A stretch of DNA of 64,000 nt, from the NCBI GenBank assembly GCA_011319805.1, contig SJRY01000228.1, positions 868,001-932,000 of the forward strand. Direction: 5' to 3'. The DNA is from Macrocybe gigantea (taxonomy: Eukaryota > Basidiomycota > Agaricomycetes > Agaricales > Callistosporiaceae). Both the position numbers and the translations under genes were made by a program. The notes below the pieces were generated by a model that saw only the letters and a program-made list of their open reading frames with translations, ran no database searches and was not told where the DNA came from. Below are positions 46,760 through 58,137 of the stretch, in pieces (positions within the stretch are counted from its first letter, which is position 1; every line of letters begins with the position of its first letter).

Positions 46760-47174
46760 CGAGCGAAAATAAAGAAATGATGCGGCGAGATTGACGAGAA
46801 AAAATTAATTTAAAGAGTAGAACTAGCTCACAAAGAGATAAGTCGTTGCAAGGCAGTGGAGGTTAAAAGCTTACACTGTAGAACAGCCTGATAACCCAGA
46901 GGTGTATATCTGACAGTGCTGAAGGGCTGTTCTGGAATGTAAGTTTTGTCTCCTGAGATCATTCGAGGCCCAACTCACCTCTCTCGCTTGACAACGATGG
47001 AGTGCGAAGGAAAGCAAGAGAAGGTGAAACATTCCCGCACCGGTGCGTCCTCTTTACTCAGCATCTGCTTACCAAAAGCACCAAGCCGAGGTCCGGCATG
47101 GGAATGAAGTTGGTCAGCATCTCCGCAGAGGCCTCCGGAAAAGCTCCTTCCGCTGGACTCCGCCTTTACCCCGA
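46760..47174. repeat. Split direct repeat A1 (415 bp)
   Basis: Right-hand copy of 42052-42466 and the 5' end of the element in its own orientation; it presumably carries the element promoter. It ends exactly where the right flanking 25-mer begins. Confidence 0.9.
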
Positions 47175-47199
47175 TTGTGTCGTGCAGAATCACGTGGAG
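47175..47199. repeat. 25-bp flanking direct repeat, right copy
   Basis: Exact copy of 41913-41937, with its own CACGTG at 47191-47196, 85 bp upstream of the next host gene's ATG (47281). Confidence 0.85.
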
Positions 47200-47280
47200 T
47201 TGGTGCTGGTCAGTGCATTCATTATGTAAGCCTACACAAAGCCGCTCAGTCCTGAGGCTTCCACATTTCCTTCGCCCACG

Positions 47281-50247
47281 ATGACCAGCACCATTCTGGA
47301 AACATACGACGCTCAAATGTCTGATTTCCCAAGTGATCATGACTTTTCTATGCACATATCGTCTTCGGATTCTTGGCAACAGCAGGAGGCGTTGATGGAA
47401 GGCAGTGAGCCCGTAGACGTCAGCGTAGAGGTCGAAATGCGATCATATGAGGAGGAAGGAGATGCTGAGTATGAGATGGTCGACGGCTCAGAGGATCCAC
47501 ATTTTGTCAGCGCAGAGCTGGCGGATGTCGAAGTCTACGATGTCTCGCACGTACCCTCACCAACAGCAGTCTCGCACGGCGTCGCTGATGCAATTCCTTC
47601 TGCGGTCCCGACCGACGTTGCGGAAGCAATCAAGGCGCCTTCTACAGACTCAGACGGAATTGATTCTGACCCTTTATACTATGAGCGTTTAGGCTACGCC
47701 CCGCGAGATGTCGACGCTGCAACTTCCGCTTCAATTCATCCCATACAGTTCCACGAAGATGAGCGTAATACTGAATTTGACGCGACGGCGGAGGATCCCC
47801 TTAGGTCTGGTTTCTCACACGAAAACGTCGAAGTTGCGGAACGTGTAGAGAACGAACATGCCGGAGAAGAACATGGGTCGCCTTCGATAAACACTTCGCT
47901 ACCCCTTAATCCTTTACAAGGCGATGAAGCAGTTTCACAAGGAGAAGAGGTTCAAGCACCCGAGATCTCAGATGGCCGAGATGCCAATGAAACTGGCCGA
48001 AACGTTTCCCCTGCTCCTGAATCATCAGCTGTTGCAGATCCGCATGAAATCTCGGAGGGTGTCTACATTGATCCACCCCCTCCAGTTTTGGTCTCCGTAT
48101 CCAATTCAGATCTCACGGAAATCAGCTTGTTCAATACACCTTCTCGAGCAGGCCCTCTCTTGCAGTCAGATGGGCCTGTACCCTCCTATCAAACTATGCT
48201 TTCTCAACTGCCCACCCTTTATTATGAACCTTTGTCAAGCGTCTTCGACGCTCTCCGTCAGGAGGAGCTTTCGGCTCACATACCCGATGTTTCCGAGGGT
48301 GAATTGGTTTTGGACGCTTATGATCTGCAGCTTGTCATCACAGAGGTACATTCATTCTTATTGAATACATTTAAATGCGCTGACAACTTCACCTAAGGAT
48401 AATATCTACGCGCGTGAGGTCACATTGCATGACCTCAATGTTCTTCACGATGCATTGAATCTATCTGGGCCGCTGCGCCTTCGATTATACACCAATGTAC
48501 CAAGATTTATCGTACAATACCATGTCCTCCAGGAACAGGTGGCACAAATCTCGCTTGAAGCTCCTAAACCCGAGGAGAACGATAGAGAGATGTCAGAGAG
48601 ACGAGACAGTAAGATCTGTTTTACCGGTTGCCAGTTCACCTCCCCTTATGCCATTTACCAGGTTCCGATGAAACTGCGTATCACAATCACACGGCCGTTG
48701 AAAATGAAGAACTACAAGATGAGACTGTCGAACCTGGATCGTCAGCAGAAGAAATTACAGAATCTCCAGAGAATGCAGGTGAAAATCATTTTTCCCTCCA
48801 GGAAAGTCATAGGTCCAAACAACATTCGGAAGAGCAAGCTGGTACGGTTTTTGGAGAACAAGCCAATGAAGCCACAGCTGCACCAACTACCGTACCCGAG
48901 TCTGAAGCTTTGTATGAAGAACCTGATGCGGAGCTCAGTGCTACGACTGCACGTTCGAGCTCAGAGAGAGGATTTGTTGACAATGCCAACACAAAGCCTG
49001 CGGATGAAGCGCCTGATGTGGATCCCGGCGCTGCGACGGTATCGTCGAGTTCGGAAAGCAGACTCGATGTCAACACCGACACGAAGCTAGTGGCCGGAGC
49101 GCCTGAAGCGTCTGAGTTGCCTCACGAGGAAAGTTCACGAAGCAGCTCGTTAAACACACAATTGGCAGATGACGAAGGCAAGTTTACAACACGGAACGAT
49201 ACTTAGGATTACCCCATCTTATGTTCATTTGCATGACAGATACTCGAAATTCTAGTGATGCTGACCAAGGAACCGTTCGAGCCGAAGAGGAATTAGATAC
49301 AGTTTTTGATGAGGGCCCGCCTTACAATGTGTCACACGAAGAGATATACGAAGGAAGTCACCAATCCGACGATTACGGATACGCAGAACCCGATGGATTT
49401 CCTCAGTATGAAGAAGATGAAAGTGGTAATGATGGCCACGATTGCAGTCTTGTTATAAATGCTTATCTATCGCGTGCTAGGTGAAACATCCACACACCCA
49501 GAAGCAGAGTCTCTTTTCGTCAGTGAGAACGCTGCCGCGTCAGGTATAATACATGCAACTAGAAATATTATCATTCCCTCACAAATTAATAGGTTTGGTT
49601 GGATCTGACATTCTCCGTCTGCCTGCTCTGGCGAGTGAAGCTGTGACGCCCAAAAGTCGTTTATCCCGTAGGTCATCTTCTATCATTCCCACATGCAACC
49701 GTATCCACTAAATTTTTCCCTTTTTTTCCTTCAAATTCAAGCGTATACTAATCGAGGCGTAGAACATAGTAGTGAACTGGGATATCCAGATGCGTTGTCT
49801 GGAATCCCATCAGGTTTTGATCCGGAGAGTTGGGTCGAAGATCTTGACGGAGAAGGAGATTTAAACGTGACCTGGGACGCCGAACAAGAGTCCAATTCAA
49901 CGAAAAGCTCTGTAACTCTTTCAAGTCGACTATCATCGAAAAGAAGTATTGACGACTTGGAGGAAACCGAAAGCTATCCTCCCGTGCCAAGTAGCCCACC
50001 AGGTTTGTCGCCTTATTGGGTTGCTTGTAAATATATTCCTGAACGGTTTCCGAAGATTCCAAGCGCCCTCGGATTGAGTAAAGGGTTTGCGAAGATTTTA
50101 GTTCTGGAAAAACTGACCCCAGTCGACTGTGATACTCGTCTTCCTCTGAAGCAGTTTCACCGTCGATGGAACACAAGGCTAAGTCGTTCTATCATGCTAA
50201 CATCTTGCCCTGTTCTGTGTAAGTGTTACGTTCTGCTGACTTTCTAG
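47281..50247 (+). CDS. Large acidic protein of unknown function
   Basis: No family recognised. A single first exon of more than 1 kb (47281-48351) encodes a very acidic, Ser/Pro-rich region (MTSTILETYDAQMSDFPSDH). A better-ordered segment across the first intron reads TLYYEPLSSVFDALRQEELS, DAYDLQLVITE, NIYAREVTLHDLNVLHDALN and RLRLYTNVPRFIVQYHVLQE. The rest is again disordered and acidic (ITESPENAGENHFSLQESHR, SWVEDLDGEGDLNVTWDAEQ) and reaches KRSIDDLEETESYPPVPSSP near 50000. The end is uncertain: a donor after SSPP leads to one of several possible last exons before 50247. A nuclear role is possible from composition, but nothing in the sequence proves it. Confidence 0.6.
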
Positions 50248-50455
50248 AACACATCGCTGGCGGAGAAGTGAATTGGTTGGGAGCGGTGTGCTTTTGTGTC
50301 AAAGAATGTGAACAGATGGAGGGAGGCATTGCTACTTTATGTATTAACATAACTCATGACCCCCCAAGACATCAAAGCAATGTTATTGATACGATGTAAT
50401 CAAAACGTTTACTTACATAAGTAACTCGCTCGTTAGTATTCGTCTATTTCTGACC

Positions 50456-52597
50456 ATGGCCGACGCGCAGACGGCTCGGCTCTGCGTCCAGATTATCCAT
50501 TCGCATTTCGGTCCTCTGACGGCGGTAAGTGGCTGATTGCAGTACTAGGCATAATTCATTGTGACTCGTCAGTCCAGTCCGTCGCTAGTCATCTCTTATC
50601 CAGAGGCCGCCTTACCCTCGGACAAATAGTCCGTTATTCCAACCTTAAATCCCGGCTCGTCAGGGAGGCACTCATCGTACTCGTGCAACACAATCTGCTG
50701 TGGCATGCTCAAACTAACGAAGAGGGCGAAGTCTTTGAGGTGAATATCAACGAATGCTTCATGCGATTGAGATTCGGAAAATTCGTTTGGCTGGCTGGGC
50801 AACTTCTCGGAACGGAGGTGCGGTGCGCGCTATGTCGGTACGCTGAACCAAAAGAACTGACGGTAGGGTGCCATCAGGCTGCTGCAGTGGTTCGGGTGGT
50901 TCTGGACCATGGCAAGCTTCGTCCACCAGATATCTTGAGTCGCATCGGGATTTTTGAACCAAAAAGTGCGTCATACCCACCGCTCTCCACTCTCAACTCC
51001 TGAATTCATCCAGGTGTATTGCTGTATAACCGGACCATTCACACCCTAGTGTCAAAGGCATACCTAAAACCGTCTACCACTTTGTCGCATGTTTCGCCTA
51101 CGGACAGACGGATCCAATATGAGGCTGAAGAGAAGAAGAAAATATCCGGGTTTCCTACCGCTAAGGAGCTCAGAGAGGCTAAAGAGGTTGCTGAGGCTCG
51201 TTTGAGACGGGAGGATTTCGAGGCTGAGAAGCTTGGCATGGTAAGTCGATGAATAACTATTGCATTCCAACGGCACTGATTTTTCCAACGCAGAAACGTA
51301 GTGATGACCAGTCAAGTCGGATTCCACGAAAGGTAGCGTGGTTCATCCCGCCTTGCCTCAGCAGTCGCTGAGAAAGGTTTCAGCGTAAGTTAGCGGAGCG
51401 CATGGAGGCTGTGGATGTAAGAAGCTCTTTCTCCACCGCGAGAGAACTCATTCTGAGATGAGTTTAGGAAAGCATATATTTCAGGGTGAACTTTGATAGA
51501 TTTAATATTCATATCCGAAACTCGGTGGGTCTTCCACCCTCCCCAAGTCCCGTTACTTATACGAGCCCCAGCTTATCGTCAAAGCTGCCAGAGAGCGGTT
51601 TAATAGCGGCGCTGCTTTAGTTACTCAGGCGGCGTTGAAGGTCACAGAGGAAAAACAACTCACCCTCTCCGACATTCGATCAGGTCCGTTGGATATACCT
51701 CCTTCTTCCCACCTATCTAATATCATTGATAGATCCTATATCTGTCGCAAATGTCATCATGCAGCTATCGAAAAACGACGACGTCTCATCTGGCCTTGTT
51801 TTTCCATCTAAAAGAGTGCCCAACTCCATTTGTGTCAAGGACTATTTAGGGATGCTGTCTTCGGCGGATAACCCCACACCTACTGGGCGTGCCGAATCCT
51901 TTTTGTCCTTCACGTCCTCAAAAATACAGGTCGAGTTCAAAATAGTCGCTCGTCGACTACAACGCCGGGTGCTAGAGGCCGTAACGAGGGAGAAGCACGG
52001 AAAGGAAGGAGTACGGATCTTGCGCCTTCTGCTCGATAGAGGGAAGCTAGACGAAAAACAGGTAGGAGATTCACTGCTATGGATTTCCAGGTCAAAGACG
52101 ATTCAGTGAACAGATATCGAAATCAGTGATGATGGCCTCCAAAGACGTTCGTCCGCTCCTTGCAGCCCTCACTGCGGATGGGTTGATAACCACTCAGGAG
52201 GTGCCGAAAAGCGCTGATCGCAACCCAGCGCGGATGTTCTACCTCTGGTATGGATTCGCGGTTAGTTCCTCCATGTCATCCCTCCTTTATTCGCCGTCAT
52301 AGGTTCGTCGACCTACATAAAGCCTATTCTTCCATCCTTGGAAGTTTGTACAAGACCTTGTACAACATTGGCATGCGACGGGAAGCAGAGAAAGGGACCC
52401 CAGAAAACAGAGCCGTTCTGGATAAACGAGAACGCAGTGATGTCAGTCAAGACGTTTCGCTGCTTTCGCGTCTAGAAAGAGACATTTTGAAGGAATGGGA
52501 GCAAAAGCAAGAGCGGCTAACAGTCTTGGAAATGCGTGTCGAGGAGGCTGTATTTGTTCTTAAGGACCTTGCTGTACTAGGAATAGAAGACGACTGA
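50456..52597 (+). CDS. RPC82: RNA polymerase III subunit RPC82 (RPC3)
   Basis: Pol III-specific subunit of the Rpc82-Rpc34-Rpc31 initiation subcomplex, with several winged-helix domains. The start MADAQTARLCVQIIHSHFGP (50456) joins across an intron to SVASHLLSRGRLTLGQIVRY, the first winged helix (SNLKSRLVREALIVLVQHNL). The second winged helix includes HQAAAVVRVVLDHGKLRPPD. Later blocks: FRVNFDRFNIHIRNS, RYLYEPQLIVKAARERFNSG, RVPNSICVKDYLGMLSSADN, VRILRLLLDRGKLDEKQ, then SVMMASKDVRPLLAALTADG and NPARMFYLWFVDLHKAYSSI. The C-terminal coiled coil (LERDILKEWEQKQERLTVLE) ends at 52597. Eight or so introns, joined in phase. Confidence 0.92.
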
Positions 52598-52679
52598 TCG
52601 ACAAGAGTAGCATCGCCGCTTTGTGTCATTCCTTGATGACTGTCATGGTTATATACAGCTTGCATACACGCGCCTGTTC

Positions 52680-53801
52680 ATGACAGCTAGCATTCTTGCT
52701 GATTCGGCGCAGGTCTTTACGCACTACAGCGACGTCCCTCCTCATCCTGGACCTGGTTGGACAAGATTCGTCTGCGTCTCCGATACACACAGTCGCGCAT
52801 TTCCGGTACCGCCAGGCGAAGTGCTCTTACATTCTGGCGATTTGAGCAGCTGGGGTTACCCAGAGCAGTTGGATACGACCCTGAACTGGTTGAAGGGACT
52901 GAATCACAGACTCAAGATGTATGTAGACGTTCTGACAGGACTTGAACGACTGAATCCCACTGGCTTCGAAACCGCAGAATCATAGCCGGAAATCACGACG
53001 TGAGTGATGAATATGATCTCTCATCGGAACTGTCATTAGAGCTGGTCCTGTAGCTGTGGCTAGACCCTTCCATCATTGAAGAAGAGGTTGAAGAGATTCT
53101 CAGAAGGTTCGAACGTCATCCAGTGGGTTGCTGTGCAACTTAAAACAATTGGTGAAAGCCGGACTACGCACGATGTACAAGTTTTAGCCCACAATCATTT
53201 CTTGCCGGAGGGTAACATACGTTATCTCGAGCACGAGGCGTTGACATTTAGGACCGCCTCTGGAAAAGAGTGGACGGTATATGGATGTCCTGTGAGTTCG
53301 AGGCTCCTGCATCTCTCGCCCTGAAAGTGACGACGTTTCGCATCAGGCCACCCCGGAGTATGCCAAGGGAGCTTTTCAGTATTCCTCAGAGGAAGAAGCG
53401 AAAGGTGAGCAGGGTGCATTGATGATACAGTATTGGCTACGAGATGCAGATGCGGGACAGCGATCTATGGACAGGTGCCTCTCAACATTGATATCCTACT
53501 CACGCATACGCCGGCGCAGGGCATCTTGGACGTAACTCGTCGTGGCAAACACGCAGGCTGCGAATATTTAGCGGAAAGGCTGGCTGAGTTGACGCACTGC
53601 CGATTACACGTCTTTGTGTGGGTTTCTTTCCTTTTTATTCCCTTCTTTTTTTTCGTTGGTAGTTAATGGGAGTCTGTACATTTTGTCAGGCATATCCACG
53701 AAGGTTGGGGCGCCAGCATGAACGAGAATGGGCGGATAGCAGTGAACGCAGCACTCTGGTGCCATGGCTCTCAGCCAATCATCGTCGATCTGAAAGATTG
53801 A
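52680..53801 (+). CDS. Calcineurin-like metallophosphoesterase (MPPED-type)
   Basis: Phosphodiesterase-fold protein related to the MPPED1/239AB group; substrate unknown. From MTASILADSAQVFTHYSDVP (52680) the metal-site motifs follow in order: VCVSDTHSRAFPVPPGEVLL (DTH), LLHSGDLSSWGYPEQL (GD), an intron-joined IAGNHD, LLTHTPAQGILD, and HVFGHIHEGWGAS (GHxH). YLEHEALTFRTASGKEWTVY and GCPATPEYAKGAFQYSSEEE are typical for the fungal members. The stop is at 53801 after QPIIVDLKD. Splicing between 53060 and 53180 is uncertain, because two frames are both plausible there. It starts only 82 bp after RPC82 ends. Confidence 0.85.
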
Positions 53802-53915
53802 CTGCCGTATTTGTAATATTTTATGATTACAAATTGTTAAATTCACACTCCGACGACCGCGTTTCTCGAGGACGCGCTCGACAAATTTGTGGCCGGAATC
53901 CCTTGGACCTCCACC

Positions 53916-56900
53916 ATGTTGGTAGAGCTCAACAAGTCTCTCTTTAACGCCCGGCTCCAACGTTTATACAATGGCTGGAGGGCAAGTCTCCGTGCATCGT
54001 CTCTCCGCTCTGTCTCTTAATGCCATCTTCAGTCCGCAGGCAAAGACAGCGACTACAGCTCATTGTCTGACGTTGACGCCTTGTTCTTGATTGCTGGGGA
54101 TCCTGCGCCCGAAGATGAGCCAATGCGGAAAAGCACGTCACTTCAGGCAAGCTGAAACATCTGGCATAACTGCCGGTCTTTAACCGTCTTTCTACAGCAA
54201 TGGCTGCTCGGTTACGAATTCCCATCGACATTCTTCCTATTTCAACAAGACAAAATCTCTATCTTATGTTCGGCATCTAAGGGTGAGACACAGGTCTCGA
54301 AGACTCTAACACCTGCAGTCCTTTAAATGACATCCTTTTCTTCAGCCAAGATACTGTCCCAGCTGGATGACAAACGCTCTCCTGTAGTCATCGACATCTT
54401 GGCTCTGCCCAAAGCAAAAGACGCACCGAATGATATCATCCCCAAGTTTTTGGATTTGTATAATTCTTTGAAACGCGTCGCAACGTTCACGAGGGAGTCA
54501 CCTACTGGAAAACTTGTCACGGAATGGGAGGCCTTGCTCGGAAAGTCGAACGAGAGACCGGAGCTCGTTGATCTGAGTCCGGCAGTATCATCCGTGATGG
54601 CGGTGAAGGATGCCGATGAACTTGTGAGGCTGTCTTCTCTGTCATGCCTATGGCTATCTAACTCTCGGGTTAGAAAATCGTCCAAACTGCGGCCGCTCTG
54701 ACGTCCACCCTCTTGAAGCATCATGTCGCACTAAAACTCGAGTCTATTTTGGACAAGGAAGCAAAAATTTCGCATGATATGTTCTCAGCCCAAATAGAAG
54801 CTCGCCTAGGGTCGGGAGAAGGAAGCTCTGCAAAGGGTCCCGATATGAGGGTATGGAGCCGAGGAAAAGGGCTGAACGATGTGGGTCCCCCTTTCTATTG
54901 TTCCATCCACTAGATGGCCCCAACCCTCCAATAGGTCGATTACCAATTCGTCGAGTTTTGTTATCCTCCAATTATCATTTCCAAGTCGAGCAAGACTGGC
55001 TACGATCTGCGATATACAGTAGAGTCTACGGGTGACGATATAGCGCACAAAGGCGTCCTCCTCGTTGCTTTTGGATTGCGATACAAGTCGTACTGTGCGA
55101 ATGTTGGAAGGACATTCATTGTAGATCCGAACCCTGTGTGTTGCTTTACGTATTTTCTCGTGAAATATGCTAAACTATCTATTAGGCTCAAGAATTGCAG
55201 TATAACTTGCTTTTGACAATGCAAGCCGAGTTGCTCTCCGTAATCAAGGAAGGAGTCGCGGCTCGTGATGTTTATCAACATGCCCAAAACTTCGTGAGGG
55301 AGAAAAAACCGGAGCTAGAGAAACACTTCGTCAAGAATGTCGGCTTTGCGGTAGGTGCTTAGCATAGTCTGCATCTGGCCAGTCATATCACGTTCTATCG
55401 CAGATGGGCATCGAATTCCGTGACTCTGCATATGTGTTATCCGCGAAGAATACTCGTGTTCTGAAGGCGGACATGATTTTTAATCTGGCTCTTGGATTTA
55501 CGGACTTGACGGACACTGCTGGCCAAAGGTAACGTTGTCGTCTCGGCCTGTATCATTCATGGTAAACTTCATATTCACGGCATCTTTGCAGCTATGCAGT
55601 CCATCTCGTTGACACAATCAGGGTTGAACTGAATCGTTCGACGCTGCTCACAGAAGGTGTCAGATCTTCCAAAGACACCATGTTCTTCTTGACGCGCGAA
55701 AGCGAAGAAGAGGAAACCAAGGATAGCGATAGAAAAACCAATGCGTCGCGGGTAAATGGCTCCCCCCCGAAGGCCATCACTGCGGGCGGCAAGGTTTTGA
55801 GAAATCAGACGCGTCGGGCTGCTCAAGACGAGGTGCACTTGACGGCTGCTGCTAGGCTGACTGAACATCAGAAAGAGTTGCATGAGAAGTTGCAACAAGA
55901 GGGTCTGCAGAAGTATTCAGGGGGTAGCGGAGGAACAAGTGGTAAAGAGGGTAAGGGTTGGAAGAAGTTCCAGAGTTATAAAGGGGAGGGGGCTCTGCCT
56001 GCTGAAGTGGATCGATTGAGAGTGCGTCAACTATTTTTTTTTTGACTTAGTTACTGAAGGCGGTTCGACGAATTGTCGACAGATATATGTAGATCGGAAG
56101 GCGCAATCTGTGATTCTGCCAATGTATGGATCGGCAGTACCATTCCATATCAACACTATCAAGAACGCAAGCAAAAATGACGAGGGCGAGTTCACCATCC
56201 TTCGGATCAATTTCCAGACCCCAGGTCAATTAGCAGGTAAAAAGGAAGATACGGTATGTTTGGTGCATTACGCTCCAGAGCGTCTGCGCTAACGCCATGT
56301 ATTAGCCATTTGAGGATCCCGACGCTACATTCATTCGCTCCGTTTCGTATCGTTCACCAGACGGCCATCGATTTGACACCATCTGCAAACAGATCACGGA
56401 TCTAAAGAAGGAAGCAAATAAGAGGGAGCAGCAGAAGAAAGAAATGGCGGATGTTGTCGAGCAAGGATCGTTGGTCGAGCTGAAAGGTCGAAGGCAAACC
56501 AAGATGACGGAAGCGTTCATCCGACCCGCGTTAGACGGAAAACGGTTGCCAGGAGAAGTCGAGATACACCAAAACGGCCTTCGGTACCAATCACCCCTCG
56601 GCTCGCAGAAAGTCGGCAAGTATCCCGTTCACATTATTCGCGCTGATCTAGTTGCTCATTCCATGTAGATATCCTGTTCAGTAATATTAAACATCTCTTC
56701 TTCCAGCCCTGTGATCACGAACTTCTCGTCATCGTTCACCTTCATCTGAAAGCGCCAATCATCATCGGGAAAAAGAAAACCTTTGTGAGTGTCCTAACAT
56801 GGAAATTAGAGATTCTGAGGCTGACGCCAATCAGGATGTCCAGTTCTTCCGCGAAGCAACAGATGTTCAATTCGATGAGACAGGGAACAGGAAGCGAAAA

Positions 56901-58006
56901 CACCGTTATGGTGACGAGGATGAAATTGAGATGGAGCAACAAGAACGCAAACGGAGAGCGATGCTCAACAAGGAGATCAAGGCGTTCGCAGAGAGGATTG
57001 CAGAAGCGGCGACAACTTCTGTAAGTTTTTTGGGCATCTTTCGTTCTGCGCGCTAACAGAGACTACTCAGCTCGGCGACACGTTGGAACTCGACATTCCG
57101 TTCCGAGAATTGTCCTTTGAAGGTGTACCATTCCGCACTAGTGTACGGCTACAGCCGACGACGGAGTGTCTAGTCCATCTGACGGACCCGCCTTTCCTTG
57201 TCGTCACGCTGTCCGACATCGAAATAGCCTCTCTAGAAAGAGTCCAATACAGCTTGAGGCAGTTTGATCTCGTGCTGATTTTCAAGGACTTCACTAAACC
57301 GCCTCTGCACATCAACTCAATTCAGAGCTCGCAAATGGACGACGTGAAGAATTGGCTGGAGTGAGCAATGGTCTCGCATGGTGAATCCAGGCACTGAAAC
57401 GCTTTTCTCTAGTTCTGTCGACATTCCCATGAGTGAAGGACCTGTCAACTTGAACTGGGGTCCCATCATGAAGCACATCAACGAAAGCCCGTACGAGTTC
57501 TTCCAGCAAGGTGGCTGGAGTTTCCTTGGCGGCGCCGGGACAGCCGAGGTATGTCTTCGGAAGAGTGCGACGAAGCTTATTCATGTAATTTCTACAGAGT
57601 GACCACTCTGAAGAATCAGAATCGGAATCGGAATTCGAAGTCGAAGAGGATGAGAGCCCTGAGAGCGAGAGCACAGATGAAAGTGACTACGAGGATTCGG
57701 ATGGCAGCGATGAAAGCGGATCTTATTCCGAAGCCGACAGCGATGAAGGTTCGTGACAACGCAGCATTCGCGAAAACGTCCCTGATGAGAATTGACAGGT
57801 GACGATTGGGATGAGTTGGAAAGAAAGGCTGCAAAATGTAAGTATTGTCCGATCAAAATGAGATGCATCATGACTAAATCATAACAGCGGATCAAAAGCG
57901 CGCTGAAGCGGCTAGAAAGGGTGGACGGTCGGATGACTCGGATGATGAGCGGCCACGGAAAAAGGCAGGCAAAGCCAGCGGTGGAAAGGTCAAAGGAAAA
58001 CGCTGA
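53916..58006 (+). CDS. SPT16: FACT complex subunit SPT16
   Basis: Histone chaperone that, with Pob3, loosens and restores nucleosomes during transcription and replication. The start at 53916 ([20 protein letters not shown], good ccaccATG context) joins through an intron to [20 protein letters not shown]. The aminopeptidase-like N-domain continues [60 protein letters not shown] and [20 protein letters not shown]. The middle domain has [60 protein letters not shown] and [20 protein letters not shown]. The end is [20 protein letters not shown] followed by an acidic Glu/Ser/Asp tail and basic [12 protein letters not shown]. Over ten introns. Confidence 0.95.
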
Positions 58007-58137
58007 CATTGCTGCATTCACGCCATGATATGATGACTTTCGTGTACTGTACTATATACTTCACTTGATTGCATCTCCATTTCTCGCATCGATTTCCCGC
58101 AGCATCTAGACAGGGCGACAACAAGAATCAAGCCGAT

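Larger units (their letters stand above)
41938..47174 (-). mobile_element. DIRS/PAT-like tyrosine-recombinase retrotransposon
   Basis: A 5.24-kb element transcribed leftward. In element orientation the order is repeat A1 (47174-46760), gag (46743-45447), reverse transcriptase/RNase H (to 43583), tyrosine recombinase (43601-42522), repeat B1 (42547-42505), repeat A2 (42466-42052), repeat B2 (41996-41954). This A1-ORFs-B1-A2-B2 pattern of split direct repeats is the hallmark of PAT-like DIRS elements, which integrate through a circular intermediate with a tyrosine recombinase rather than a DDE integrase. The two 415-bp A repeats look identical by eye, so the insertion is recent. Pol and recombinase are open throughout; gag has two apparent one-base losses. 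Confidence 0.88.

Noticed and set aside
49748..50176. Minus-strand 142-codon frame opposite the acidic-protein gene
   Set aside because: It mirrors the Glu/Ser-rich coding strand, where the plus reading continues a long multi-exon gene.
53060..53190. Possible further one-base break in the metallophosphoesterase
   Set aside because: Two frames are plausible and an intron could join either, so the evidence does not reach the level of the other breaks.
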